54,067 nucleotides of DNA, taken from Hyphochytrium catenoides (taxonomy: Eukaryota > Sar > Hyphochytriomycetes > Hyphochytriales > Hyphochytriaceae). The translations under genes and the position numbers were made by a program. Where the stretch lies: the NCBI GenBank assembly GCA_900088475.1, contig FLMG01001135.1, forward strand, positions 1 through 54,067. Direction: 5' to 3'. The notes beneath the pieces are model-generated. The model searched no databases, was not told where the DNA came from, and worked only from the letters and a program-made list of their open reading frames with translations. This document shows, piece after piece, positions 10,201 to 20,912 of this stretch (positions are counted from its first letter, which is position 1; the number at the start of each line of letters is the position of its first letter).

Positions 10201-11450
10201 TTTTATATGTTGGAAGCGTCTCCATTACTGCTGCAGGCGGTGTAAACACAGCTAGTGCTCAGAATGTCTCGGAGTTGGCTGCATCGAAGTAGCGGTGGTC
10301 CTAGTTCAGTTCAACCTTCTAGCTCGACGTGCGTGATAAAGCTCGCCGTACACTCATGAGGGCCCTCCGAACGCTCCTTTAATAGGTTGCTAAATATGTC
10401 TATCAAAGGCACGCTAATGGAGTCCAACTATCAAAGAGTCGCAGTGCTAGGAGGAAGCGAAGCTCCTCTTGCAGCTTGCAGCTCCTCTGATCCCTCCGCT
10501 AATAGAACAGCAACTGCACTTCACGCTCTTCTGCTGAAGAGTTTTTCTGCTTGTCTTTTCCCACCCCCACGATATTTTTGATAACTGATAACTGATTCTG
10601 AGGATCAATTTGAAAAATCTCGCCCCACAGTAGTGCACGGTAATCTCTGATTGATAACTAAGGATTTCCGTTACAACCTCCCTTCGAAGCCTGTCATCTG
10701 ATTCCTACAGGTAACAAGAAGTTGCCGAACGAGGTCAATTGGTCCGTTACTCGGTGCGGGATGGAGCGCCTAGTCTTAGGGCACTTGGCGACAGTCCAAA
10801 GCTTAAGACAGGAGCAAAGAGCTAGCGATTGCTAGGTGGGCAGACAGATGCTTGTGTCAGAGTGACGGGAGAAAGGAACGAAGAGGGACAAAGAGAGAGA
10901 GACAAAGAGAGGAAGAGACCAAGAGACAGAGAGAGACAGAGTGAGTGAGAGAGAGAAAGAGAGGGAGAGAGAGGTGAAGAGGAAGAAGTAGTGGACAGGG
11001 AGAGACACAGAAGAGGGAAATCGAAGGTCAGGGTGAAAGAGAGATAAAGAGAGGTGTGTCCCTTCCTAGATTCGTTTGAGTGGTGGCTGTGAGTCGAGCA
11101 CTAAGCGGTCCGTAAAAATCTTCTCTAACCACCGAAGTCCTTGACTGCTGTCTTCATAGTGCGAGGTACCACTTTGACGTAACGGCCGTCTATAGTCGAC
11201 ATCGCCGTTATCACTTTGGCTGCACGTACCGGCCTTCTTGACTTACCTCTTTGCAGCCTCAGCTAGTGAGCTGCAACCTCTGCCGCCAATTGTGTTTGTT
11301 TGACGGTTCGGATACGCATTCAATCTGGTGGTCAATATCTTTTGGTGGGCTTGCTGGGTAACGCTAGAAGCCCGGACCACAGGAAGAGCGTCATTATCAC
11401 TTTGCCGTCTCACGCAGCAGAGCCTTCGCAAACTCCAACGCAGCGAAGAC
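10201..11450. other. Divergent intergenic region upstream of PH and ABCB genes
   Basis: About 1.25 kb between two divergent starts. It contains a GA-rich tract (about 10865-11060) and only short frames without protein-like composition. It probably holds both promoters; I see no clear TATA box or other named element. Confidence 0.55.
10865..11060. repeat. Imperfect GA-rich simple-sequence tract
   Basis: A purine-rich run on the plus strand dominated by AGAGAGA and GACAGAGAGA units with interruptions, about 200 nt. It lies in the divergent promoter region between the PH-domain gene and the ABCB gene. Confidence 0.85.
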
Positions 11451-14400
11451 ATGGCTACCGACATCGCCCCTATTGACGAAGTTTCCCCTGCTTCTGAGCC
11501 CATTAGGTATGGGGGTCAGCCTTCCTTCCTCTTTCCCTCTTTTCCTTGTAAATGTCGATTTGGTTCAAGCGACCTCGCAGCCTATTGGCATCTGCTGCCA
11601 CTGCCTTCGACGTCCGTACCGTTTCTGTTCTTTATATGTACCTGCTTCTCTTCCTTTCTTGACACGTGTGCTCCTTCGACGACTGCAGCGCTACAAAGTC
11701 TAAGTCTACTGTCAGCAAAAATGCAGTGGTGGTGGACACGCAGGTGCTGGCCAAGAAGGAGGAGAAACCCCCTCCCACAGCTACCTTTCGAGAGCTATTT
11801 CTCTTCGCCGACTCTCTGGACTATTGTCTCATAGCGATGGGGTGCCTGGCAGCCGCCGCCGCCGGAGCATGCATGCCACTTTTTGCACTAATCTTTGGTA
11901 CGCCCTCCGCCCCTATACTGGATTACTGGCTCAAGGCTCTACTTCTTTCGCCTCAAACATGTCGTCCTCATTCTCTACCTTTAATCTGTTCCTTTTAGGC
12001 TATAACCCCTTTATAACCGTTTATCTTTCTTCTTCCTCCTGCCCTCCCTCTTTCTCTCTCTCTCTCTCTCTTTTGCAACTTCTTTTCTTAATTGGTTGTC
12101 TACTTCCCCTCATCTTGTACGTCCTCGCAGCCTCTGTTGCCAAATGCCTCTTGCAATCAGACTCATCTCTTGTACTATTGTCTAGGTCAAGCCATCGACG
12201 CGTTTGTGCCGTTTGTGGACATGGACAAGGTGTTCAACATATCTATGAGCCTGTTCGGTCTTGCTATCGGTGTCTTCAGCGCCGGATTCGTGCAGTACAG
12301 CACCTTCGCTATCACATCCGAGAGACAGATGAAGGCACTCAGGAAGGCTTGTCTTACCTCTGTGCTCTCTCAAGAAATGGCATGGTTTGATTCCCAGTTG
12401 CCAGGAACTCTGGCTGCCAGGATTGCAGGGTGAGACAGGACCTAACTCTCCCTCTTCTATGTCTCTCTCTCTCTCTGTCTCTCTCTCTCTTTTATTCTCT
12501 CTCTCTCTACGAGCTCAGTTATCCTGTATTGCTACTTACTCATCCGACATACCTTTAACTCGTTCTTATCTCCTGCTGGCCGGTCTCTTACCTCATGTCT
12601 TTTTGCATCTGGGCGACCGTAGGGACGCGCTTGTCATTCAAGAGGGTATCAGCGTGAAGCTGGGTCAGCTCGTGCAGTTTACAAGTGGATTCATCGCTGG
12701 CTTTGTCATCGGCTTTCTCAAAGGCTGGGAGCTCGCGCTCGTGATGTGCGCTAGCATGCCAATCTTGGCTGTCTGCATGGGGATGCTTTTTAAGATGATG
12801 GGCAGGATGACGGAGAGGGGGCAAGAGGCATACGCAAAGGTGAGAAGGGACGTAGGTTGTGGAGCCGGGAAGAAAGGACAAGTTCGTGGAGGCGCAAGGA
12901 AAGAAAGGAAGCTCTGCTTCTTCTGCAAGAGCCTCTACATCCGCCCAACAGCTCTGCCGGGATGAACTCTTCTCCTTCTCTTAGGTGGTCTGATTTGCTC
13001 CCCTCTGTCTGTGTCTTTGTGTTAGGCTGGTGCCATCGCAGAGGAGACGCTATCCTCAATGCGCACCACCGCTGCGTTGAATGGAGAGCAGGAAGCAGTC
13101 TCTAAGTACAGCGCTGTGCTAGGTGAAGCCGAAAAAGTGCTCATCAAATCCGGAATCTGGCAGGCGGCTGGCTTGGGAATGACCATCTCTATGATATTCT
13201 ACACATACGCCCTTGGGTAGGTGGGAAAGGATGGTTAGCGCGTGCTTTATCTTCAAGTGTACCGTCTCTTACTCTCGCGTTCTCTTTCTAGCTACCTAGA
13301 GCATCTCTTGTTCTCTCTCTCTCTCCTCCTTTGCGTATATACCTACTGGCCCTTCGCTAACACTGTGTCTCAGGCTAGTTGAGACCGTATATCTCACTTC
13401 CTCTAGCGCATTGACGATTCCTTCATATGCTAACTTGTCTCTGTCACTGCTGCCCTTCCCTTGTCTTCTATCCTTCCTACAGCATGTGGTACGGCGGCAA
13501 AATGGTATCAGACAGCCTGAAGGGTGACGGCAGCACCAGTCCCGGGGACGTGTTCTCGGTCTTCTACGCCGTGATGATGGGCTCGATGTTCTTGGGTCAA
13601 GCCGGCCCCAACATGAACGCTATTGCAAGCGCAAAGGGCGCAGCAGCCAACATCATCTCCATTTTGAAGAGGAAGCCAGAGATCAACGCTCTTGATACAT
13701 CAGGAGAGAGACCTGAGACCTGCAAGGGAAGAGTGGAGTTCAAGGATGTTACATTCTTTTACCCTTCTAGACCTGACGTGAAGATTCTTCGTGGTTATAA
13801 TCTCACGATAGAGGCAGGAGAGACGGTGGCACTTGTGGGAGGAAGCGGCGGCGGTAAATCGACGATAGTCTCCCTCTTGGAGCGGTTCTATAACCCTCAA
13901 GAGGGAGAGATCTTCTTGGACGGCCAGAACATTAAGAAGCTGAACCTACATTGGCTGAGGTCCCAGATGGGCCTAGTGGGTCAAGAGCCAATTCTCTTTG
14001 CGGCTTCAGTGCTTGATAACATTCGCTATGGAAGGCCAGGAGCTACCAGGGAGGAGGTGGAACAGGCGGCGAGGAGCGCCAATGCCTATGACTTTATACA
14101 GAACTTTCCAAAGGGCTTCGACACCTTTGTAGGAGAGAAAGGAATTCAGCTTTCTGGAGGTGTGAAAGCTTCCTTTTAGAGCTCTCTCTGTCTCTTCCTG
14201 TCTCTCTCTTTCTCTTTTTCTCTCTCACCCTATCTCTCTCTCTCTCTCTCTTTCCCTCCTCCTCTCTCGCTCATATCTCTCTCTCTGTCTCTCCCTTCTT
14301 TCCCACTCTTTCCCCCATCTCTCTCTTGGGTTGTGCTCTGGATCTCTCAAGATAATCAGTGTGTCCCTGTCCGACTCATCTCTGGGGCAATATTCCTTCG

Positions 14401-17400
14401 CTATCAGCGCTCGCTCCCACTCAATCCTCTACTCCTGTTCCTACGGCATGCCCTCTGCGTTCGATTCCCTTAATGTCTTGTCCTCATTGATATCTTGTGG
14501 CTGACCCGTCTATCTGTGTACGGCGTTGCAGGTCAGAAGCAAAGAGTTGCAATCGCTCGGGCCATTCTGCGCGACCCTACGATTTTACTGCTCGGTGAGT
14601 CTGCTCTGTGAGCTTTCTAGACAAGAGTGTATGCTGATCAGGTTCTTTTTATCCTCGTTATGACCCCTATCTCTCTGATCTCCATCTCTTCGACGTTGCT
14701 GTCTTTCCTGCTAAACGTAACAGATGAAGCCACCAGTGCTCTGGACAATGAGTCCGAGGTGAGTCAAGATATTTTTGGCCTTTCAGGGATCACACCTATC
14801 GCTCAAGTTTGCTGCTCGTCCATGAAGATACTTGCTGCTTTTGTCTGTTTGCATCCTCTCTCTTCTTTGTCATGCAGATGTCTCTCTCCCATGGCTCTCT
14901 CCTCTCCGTCTCTTCTTCTCCAAACATCTCCCTCACTTGATATAGCCCACTACCTTGTTTCTGACCCGTCCCCTTATTTCCCGTGCAGCGAGTGGTCCAA
15001 GAAGCCCTCGATCGCCTTGTCAGAACCAAGAAACGCACTACAATCGTCATCGCTCATCGCCTGTCTACGATTCGGAACGCTCATCAGATCGCAGTGGTAA
15101 AGGACGGGGCCATAGCGGAGAAGGGGACACATGACGAACTAATGGGACGTGAAGGAGGACTCTATCAGCAGCTGGTGGCAGCTCAGGAGGCAAAGAAGAA
15201 GGATGCGCTCTCCCCTGTCTCCTCCCCTGCTAATAAGGCACCCATATCTCCTTCGGACCCCGCCTCTCTCCCTGCTACTCCATTGGAGACGAAAAGCGAC
15301 ACCGCTCCAGTATCGGCTTCCGTCACTAACGTACCGGCCCTTCCAACAAAGAAAGAGGAGAGTAGTGGCTCTAAATCTTCACCAGCGCCGGAGTTCAGCA
15401 TGAGCCGTCTTTGGGCTCTGAACAGGCAAGAGCGAGGGTACTTAGTCATCGCGTACCTTGGAGCAGCTCTGCAAGGGTTCACGTTTCCTCTTTCAGCTCT
15501 CCTGATCGCAGAGATTTTGGGAGTGATGCAGACCTACTATGGAGATCCCGACCGCCTCTACTCTAAAGTCTCTCACCTCTCTTCTCTCTACGTTGCGCTC
15601 GGAGCTGGGTGCTTCGTGTCTATGTTTGGCATGCTCGCGGGCTTTAACGTGATGGGTGAGAGGCTCACCACGAGGCTGAGGGACATGACCTTCAAAGCCA
15701 CAGTGAGGCAAGATATAGGTATGGAAGGGAACAGCAAAAGCGAATTTAGACTGCTACACTGCTAGGGAAGAGGCCGTCCGGATACTAGAGCAATAGGAGA
15801 ATTTGAGAGACAGTTAGCTATATGGAGAAAGAGAGAGAGAGAGAGAGAGAGTCAAGGCAAAGAAAAAACTCTTAGTGTGCTAATCTGAGATCATCTTCTG
15901 CAGGCTTCTTTGACCAAGAGAAGAACAACACGGGTGCGCTTTGCTCTCGTTTGTCAACGGACGCCACGCTTGTGAAGGCAATTGCAGGGGAGAATCAGGG
16001 CAGAATGGTGCAGACAATCTTCACCTTTGCTATCGCCCTCGTTATCGCCTTTGCGATGGGAAGCTGGCAGTTGACACTCGTCATTCTTGCTCTCCTTCCT
16101 CTTCTCGTGGCTGGTTCGATGCTACAGATGAGAGTGATGCACCGCTCTTCCAACGCCACTCAGCAAGGTCAGGAGGAGAGTGGAAAGATAGCCAATGAGT
16201 CCATTAGTGCAATCCGGACGGTCGCCGCCTTTTCCCTTGAAGAGACATTTCTCGCATCCTATGAGGTCTCTCTTCTTCAACCAATGAAAGAAGGCTTCCA
16301 TAGAGGTTTGGTTGGGGGCGCCAGTGCTGGAGCAAGCCAGTTGGTGATGTTTGGTGGCTATGCGCTGGTCTTCTACTACGGAGGGACGCTTATAAGAGAC
16401 GGAACCGTTACTTTTGAGGAGATGATGAAGAGTCTGATGGCAATTATGATGGCAGCACAGGGCATGGGGCAGACGGCCTCTTTTATGGGGGATACAGCTA
16501 GAGCGAAGGCAGCCGCAGGAGACATTTTTGCTCTAGTTGACAAAGTCCCTCCCATTGATTCCTTCTCGTCAGAAGGGGAGAAGCCCGACGTAGTGAGAGG
16601 AGAGATAGAGGCGAAGGGAGTGACTTTCTCCTTCCCTACGCGGCCTGAAGTGCAGATCCTTCGCAACTATAACCTGAAGATAGAGGCAGGGGAGACGGTA
16701 GCGCTTGTAGGAAGCAGCGGAGGCGGAAAGAGCACATTGATCTACCTACTGGAGCGCTTCTATGACCCTCAGAGCGGCTCCATCTACTTGGATGGCAGGG
16801 ATATCCGGTCTCTGAGCCTTCACTGGCTTCGCTCTCAGATTGGGCTTGTCAGCCAGGAGCCCATACTCTACGCAGGAACCATAGCAGAGAACATTGCAGC
16901 CGGAAAGCCCGGTGCCAGTCAGGAAGAGATAGAAGAGGCAGCCAAGAAAGCGAACGCCTTTGCCTTTATCCAGAACTTCCCAGATAAATTCCAGACACAG
17001 GTGGGCAACAAGGGCACACAGCTCTCAGGAGGACAGAAACAGCGCATTGCTATCGCCCGTGCGATCATCAAGGATCCGTCTATTCTTCTGCTTGATGAGG
17101 CAACCTCGGCCTTGGATAGTGAGAGCGAGGTAAGAAGAGGAGCTTGTTCTTTTGTCTGCAATCCTTTTCTTCCATCTCGACAGCCGTATCGTCTATCCCA
17201 ACAGTCTCCCCTCCGTTTATTGCGATTCTTGTCTGACGCTCCCCTTTATCTCTCTCTTTCTCTCAGCGTGTGGTCCAGGAGGCGCTTGACAAGCTCCTTC
17301 AGATGAAAAAGCGGACAACCCTCGTCATTGCTCATCGTCTTTCGACCATAATCAACTCAGACAAGATTGCTTTCATTCACAAGGGCAACGTGGCAGAGCT

Positions 17401-17476
17401 AGGAACCCATGCAGAGCTACTGGAGAAGAAAGGACTGTATGCCAAGCTCTATGAGGAGAAGAGTTCCTTGGAGTAA
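11451..17476 (+). CDS. Full-length ABCB-type (P-glycoprotein-like) ABC transporter, 11 exons, 1285 aa
   Basis: An ATP-driven exporter of lipids or hydrophobic compounds in the plasma or organelle membrane. Exons: 11451-11506, 11689-11897, 12186-12429, 12623-12839, 13026-13216, 13483-14159, 14532-14594, 14724-14758, 14989-15718, 15904-17129, 17267-17476; 3858 nt, all phases fit. The layout is TMD1-NBD1-linker-TMD2-NBD2 and the length matches human ABCB1. NBD1 has Walker [10 protein letters not shown], signature LSGGQKQR (split by intron 6), Walker [13 protein letters not shown] and the H-loop AHRLST. NBD2 has [29 protein letters not shown] and AHRLST. TMD1 starts after an acidic, Lys-rich N-terminus; the linker (about residues 625-690) is Ser/Pro/Ala-rich. 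Both ATP sites look intact. CT-rich tracts fill introns 3 and 6, and a GA run lies in intron 9. The substrate cannot be told from sequence. Confidence 0.95.
12053..12070. repeat. CT microsatellite in ABCB intron 2
   Basis: An uninterrupted TC run near the middle of the intron between exons 2 and 3 of the ABCB gene, on the sense strand. Confidence 0.8.
14170..14340. repeat. CT-rich tract in ABCB intron 6
   Basis: A long, imperfect pyrimidine tract of CTCTCT units with TTT and CCC interruptions. It fills the 5' half of the intron that splits the NBD1 signature motif. Confidence 0.85.
15831..15851. repeat. GA microsatellite in ABCB intron 9
   Basis: A perfect GA run on the sense strand of the intron between exons 9 and 10. 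It is an exception to the rule that sense-strand intron repeats here are CT-type. Confidence 0.85.
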
Positions 17477-18166
17477 CACTCATGCAACAGTCATAAAACT
17501 TAGAAAGGCTTTCTGGATATCTAAAAGAGAGTAAAACTTTGCCTTTTGTGTCGGCCGAGGTATAAGGAAGACTTGTTTGTCACACCGTCCATTACTGGGA
17601 GTCTGTCATAAGCATGTACAAATTACAGGCGAAGAAAGGATAAGAAGAGCAAAAAGTACCTGGAGCAAGAGATAGGAGACTTCTAGGAAGGGCGGCACAG
17701 AAGTGGCGATAGGGAGATAGAACAGAAAGCTATAGTAGAGCAGGAGAGAAAAGTGAGAGCAAAGAGAGAGATTTGAGAGGGAAACGAGAGAAAAGAGGGG
17801 AAAGGAACAAAGAAACACTGACCCAGAGAGAGAGAGATATACAGAGAGAGAGACGTACCATAGTCTTCAATGGGTAGGTAGCGATAGTGCATCTTAGAAA
17901 GAAGGTTGGCGAGAGAGGAAGAGGGAGAAAGAGAGATATAGGTAGCGGGAGAAGAGAGAGCGATGTAGTGAGGTGGGTAAATAATTAGTTAGGGGTTGTG
18001 AGACAGAGAGGTGCAGCCCAAGAGAGACGAGAAAGCAGCTTCTTTTTTTTTATCTTTCTTTTGATTCCACGGTAACTTCACGGTACAGTGTACGTTAGGG
18101 TACTTTGAGAGAGAGCGAGGACAGAGAGACAAGAGATGATAAGACTAACATAGACCTAAACTATCG
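17477..18166. other. Convergent intergenic region, GA-rich
   Basis: About 690 nt between the stop codons of the ABCB gene and the EF-hand gene. It is rich in GA repeats (about 17700-18010) and short A/T runs. No open frame has protein-like composition, and no canonical AATAAA was noticed. Confidence 0.6.
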
Positions 18167-19375
18167 CTAGTGCAGAGCGGGGTCTTGATAGTAAATTTCT
18201 CCATGAAAGAGCTGCCGAAATGCTGTGACCATCTGCTTTTGATCATCCACGTGCGACACACCATGACCGTCGGCCAGCATCACAAGCCAAAAGCCGCACC
18301 ATCGATGAAAGTTGAACTCCTCTGCAGGATCATCAGCATTGGTTAGGAGCTTGATCATCTCCCTCGTCAAGTGCAACGCGTTTTCCTCCCGTTGTCCTGC
18401 GTTCCTAAGGGCATGAATCATGTCCTCCGCCGTTATAAAGCCGTCTCCATCCGTGTCCATAGCCTTAAAAACTTGATAAATCGCCGTCTTATGCTCCATC
18501 TCCCACTTGGCGAAGAACTCCATAGCAGCATCCACTGTCACCTGCATGTCCGTCTTCATCCCTAGAGGAATCTCTAGTGGTTTCCCCGTGCTAGGTCTGC
18601 AATCTTCAAGGTGCAACGTAACAAAGCGGACGGCATCCGGGTCAGGTGAAGGTTCATACTCTTGTCGAATCCTAGCTGGAGATCCTGTCTGTGGGTCCAA
18701 CATGTAAATAAAGCGCTTTCCTTGATCAAAGTCTGTGATGTAAGTCACGAACTGAAGTCCTCTTATCCTTTGAGACTTCTTCTCTGTTACCCTCCGCGCG
18801 GAAGGGCTTCTCGTGACTGCGGCGTAGATGTCAAACATCTCTGAAATCTCTACGAAGCTGGTGAGCTTCTTATACTCGTCTGACTCAGGATTGAGACTGA
18901 GTGCGTACTCTCGGTATTGTTGCAGTCGGCCGTCTTTATGTGCCACCCACTTGCACGTGCATCCTGACTTATTCAAGATGACAAGCTCCACGTCGTCGCC
19001 AGAGCTGAGGAACTCCACCCTGATGTCCGCGCCATGAATAGCTAAGGCTGCCGACGGGGTGACCCCTACCTCGGGAATCTCAAGTTTCACCTACACCTCT
19101 CATCAGTCACGAGCACAGTGAATGGAGAAGTACAATGACAAACAGCAAGATAATTAAAGCAAACTTCGATGATAAGCTGGAAGTGTTAGACTCTGCGAGA
19201 AGCGGCTCACCTTGCATCGAATATTGCGGAGAACGTCTGGTAGAAGCCGGGAAGCTGATGGACCCAAAAGGCTTGCTCCATCGACGCTGCCGTGTGTCAA
19301 TGCCTGGAACAGAAGTCTTCTGGCTTCTTCTGAGAGCTGCCGGCGCAACAGCGGACTAGGACTTACGGCCGGCAT
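18167..19375 (-). CDS. EF-hand calcium-binding protein, 2 exons, 362 aa
   Basis: Probably a soluble calcium sensor. Exons, right to left: 19211-19375 (55 codons) and 18167-19090, phase 0, total 1089 nt. The N-terminus opens with MPAVSPSPLL and a helical stretch SEEARRLLFQAL. One canonical EF-hand loop, DTDGDGFITAED (about residues 267-278), has all the expected Ca2+ ligands (D, D, D, backbone, E/D) and is flanked by FKAM and MIHALRNAG helices. Residues about 60-220 are unidentified and include a WVAHKDGRLQQY segment and acidic patches. A second, degenerate EF-hand may follow near TREMIKLLTNADDPAEEFNF, since paired EF-hands are the rule. The large exon alone opens with GTG rather than ATG, which supports the upstream exon supplying the start. 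The gene converges on the ABCB gene. Confidence 0.78.
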
Positions 19376-19882
19376 GTGGCCTATCTCTGTGAGAGCTATC
19401 CCTTAGTTTATGAGAGTGAGCAACTGAAGCCCGTTATCTTCTCGGTCTTGCCAAAAGTTCACCTCGTCTGTCGGCTGAAGCTCTAACTGTAAGCCAGCTC
19501 TAGAAACTCTCTTCAGCTTTCTCTTAGTAGCTCTGCCGCAGATGAATCAGCGGGAGGCTAATGCGGGAAATCAAAAGATTGGTGCGATAGACAGAGCGAG
19601 GAGATGTTCTGTTCTGCGGGGATAGAGAAGAAAAGCTGAGAGAAGAGAAATAGAGACAAGAGACGGCGAGCTCCGTCAGATAGAGGTAGGTTAGAGCCAG
19701 AGTATGAGGGAGAGGGCCATAGTTAGCGACTACACTGCTATCAAGGCTGAGACAGAGGAAGCAAGAGATAGACCTTCCAAACTATGAAGTTGATGGTATT
19801 CTTGAGTTCCAATGCGGGTGGAGAGCCTGAGAGGAGAGAAGGAGAGAGAGGGAAAGAGAGAGAGACAGAGAAAAAAAAAAAG

Positions 19883-19927
<45 letters not shown>

Positions 19928-20084
19928 CTGCACTGTGGAAGACAGAAAGAAGGCCAACGAAACCAGAAACTGCCATCACCACAGACCTTCCCCAGTACTG
20001 CAGAAGCATCAAAGCGGAATTGGCCACCCACATACTGAAGGGACTACTACAACGCACACAGACTATTATAGAACTTGGGGCGTG
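19376..20084. other. Intergenic stretch with GA/AG microsatellite
   Basis: Lies between the EF-hand gene start and the small unknown gene. It contains a purine tract with an A11 run and a long GA run (about 19840-19924). Minus-strand frames around 19930-20057 encode a hydrophobic stretch (ANSALMLLQYWGR followed by a TM-like segment) that could be an exon, but I cannot place it in a gene model with matching phases. Confidence 0.45.
19840..19924. repeat. GA microsatellite with poly-A interruption
   Basis: GAGAGAGG-type units, then an A11 run, then about 38 nt of perfect GA repeat. It lies upstream of the EF-hand gene. Confidence 0.9.
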
Positions 20085-20474
20085 TCAAAAGTCTTCAATA
20101 TCCGAAGATATGCCTTCTAGTAGCTGAGATACCAACCGACTGGCCAATAATTGCTTCAGATCTTCCTTAACTCTCGCCGCTAGACCCACACTTCTCTGAT
20201 GGTATTTGACCCGTTGTCTTCCTTCTTCAGCTTTGCGTGTGCCTTCGTCATCTGTCGAGGAGTTTGAATCTCTTCCCAATGCCAGCATCAGCTCATGATA
20301 GTCTCTTCGTTAGTCAAGCTCAGCACGCCAGATCTTTTCTGTCTCCACCTCTGCTGCCTTGCTGCCTCTCACTTGACGATGTCACGGCACTGCACTATTA
20401 GGGTGGTCTGAGAAGCTAGCCAGCAAGACAGCTAGCAGCCTCCTTCCTTCTGCCTGGTCTGCTCGTTGGACAGT
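20085..20474 (-). CDS. Small unknown gene, at least 2 exons, 5' end not found
   Basis: Not recognised. Two phase-compatible minus-strand exons, 20396-20474 and 20085-20302, join into about 98 codons. The first reads as an alpha helix (RRLLAVLLASFSDHPN). The second has a polar acidic middle (NSSTDDEGTRKAEEG) and an amphipathic C-terminal helix (VKEDLKQLLASRLVSQLLEG), ending SSDIEDF and stop. The helix-HP-helix feel faintly recalls PAH-like or MIT-like helical bundles, but that is a guess. No start exon is visible before the glycosyltransferase gene to the right, so the model is partial. If only the second exon is real, an in-frame ATG at 20288 gives 67 residues. Confidence 0.4.
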
Positions 20475-20912
20475 CTGTGGGAGGAGTAGCGCCAATAAGT
20501 TATGATGAGTAAGGGAAGACGTTATTGGCCTAGGATGTAGGGCCCCTGCCTGCCTCTTACACTTCCCCCCTCTCTGTCTACATGTACAGGTACCCGCATC
20601 CTGGTACTAAACCATTGCTGGTGACCATTCCAGATTCCGCGTCTTCTCTCTTCTTCTCTCACTCTCTTCTTCTCTCTCTGTCTTCTTCGCTCTCTCTCTC
20701 ATTTTCTGTCTCTCTCTCTCTCTTTGTCTCCCTTTTTGTCTCTCTCTTTCTCGTGCTCGGTCAGAGACTTGCTTCTGCTAAGCCGGTTGGACAATATTTG
20801 CGGACTTCTTTCCTCCGTCTATCTTTATCTCTTTATCTCTCCTCTTTGTGCCCAGATTAAACTGTCGAGCTCAAACACTCGACGATAGTTACAACGAGTC
20901 CTATCATTTAGC
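20475..20912. other. Divergent region with CT tract upstream of the glycosyltransferase gene
   Basis: About 440 nt. A pyrimidine-rich CT tract (about 20641-20760) dominates; the plus-strand frame through it is low-complexity Ser/Leu. Probably promoter and 5' UTR of the glycosyltransferase gene. Confidence 0.5.

Noticed and set aside
20582-20860. 92-codon plus ORF before the glycosyltransferase
   Set aside because: Mostly a CT microsatellite translated as Ser/Leu; no family, and no phase link to the downstream start.
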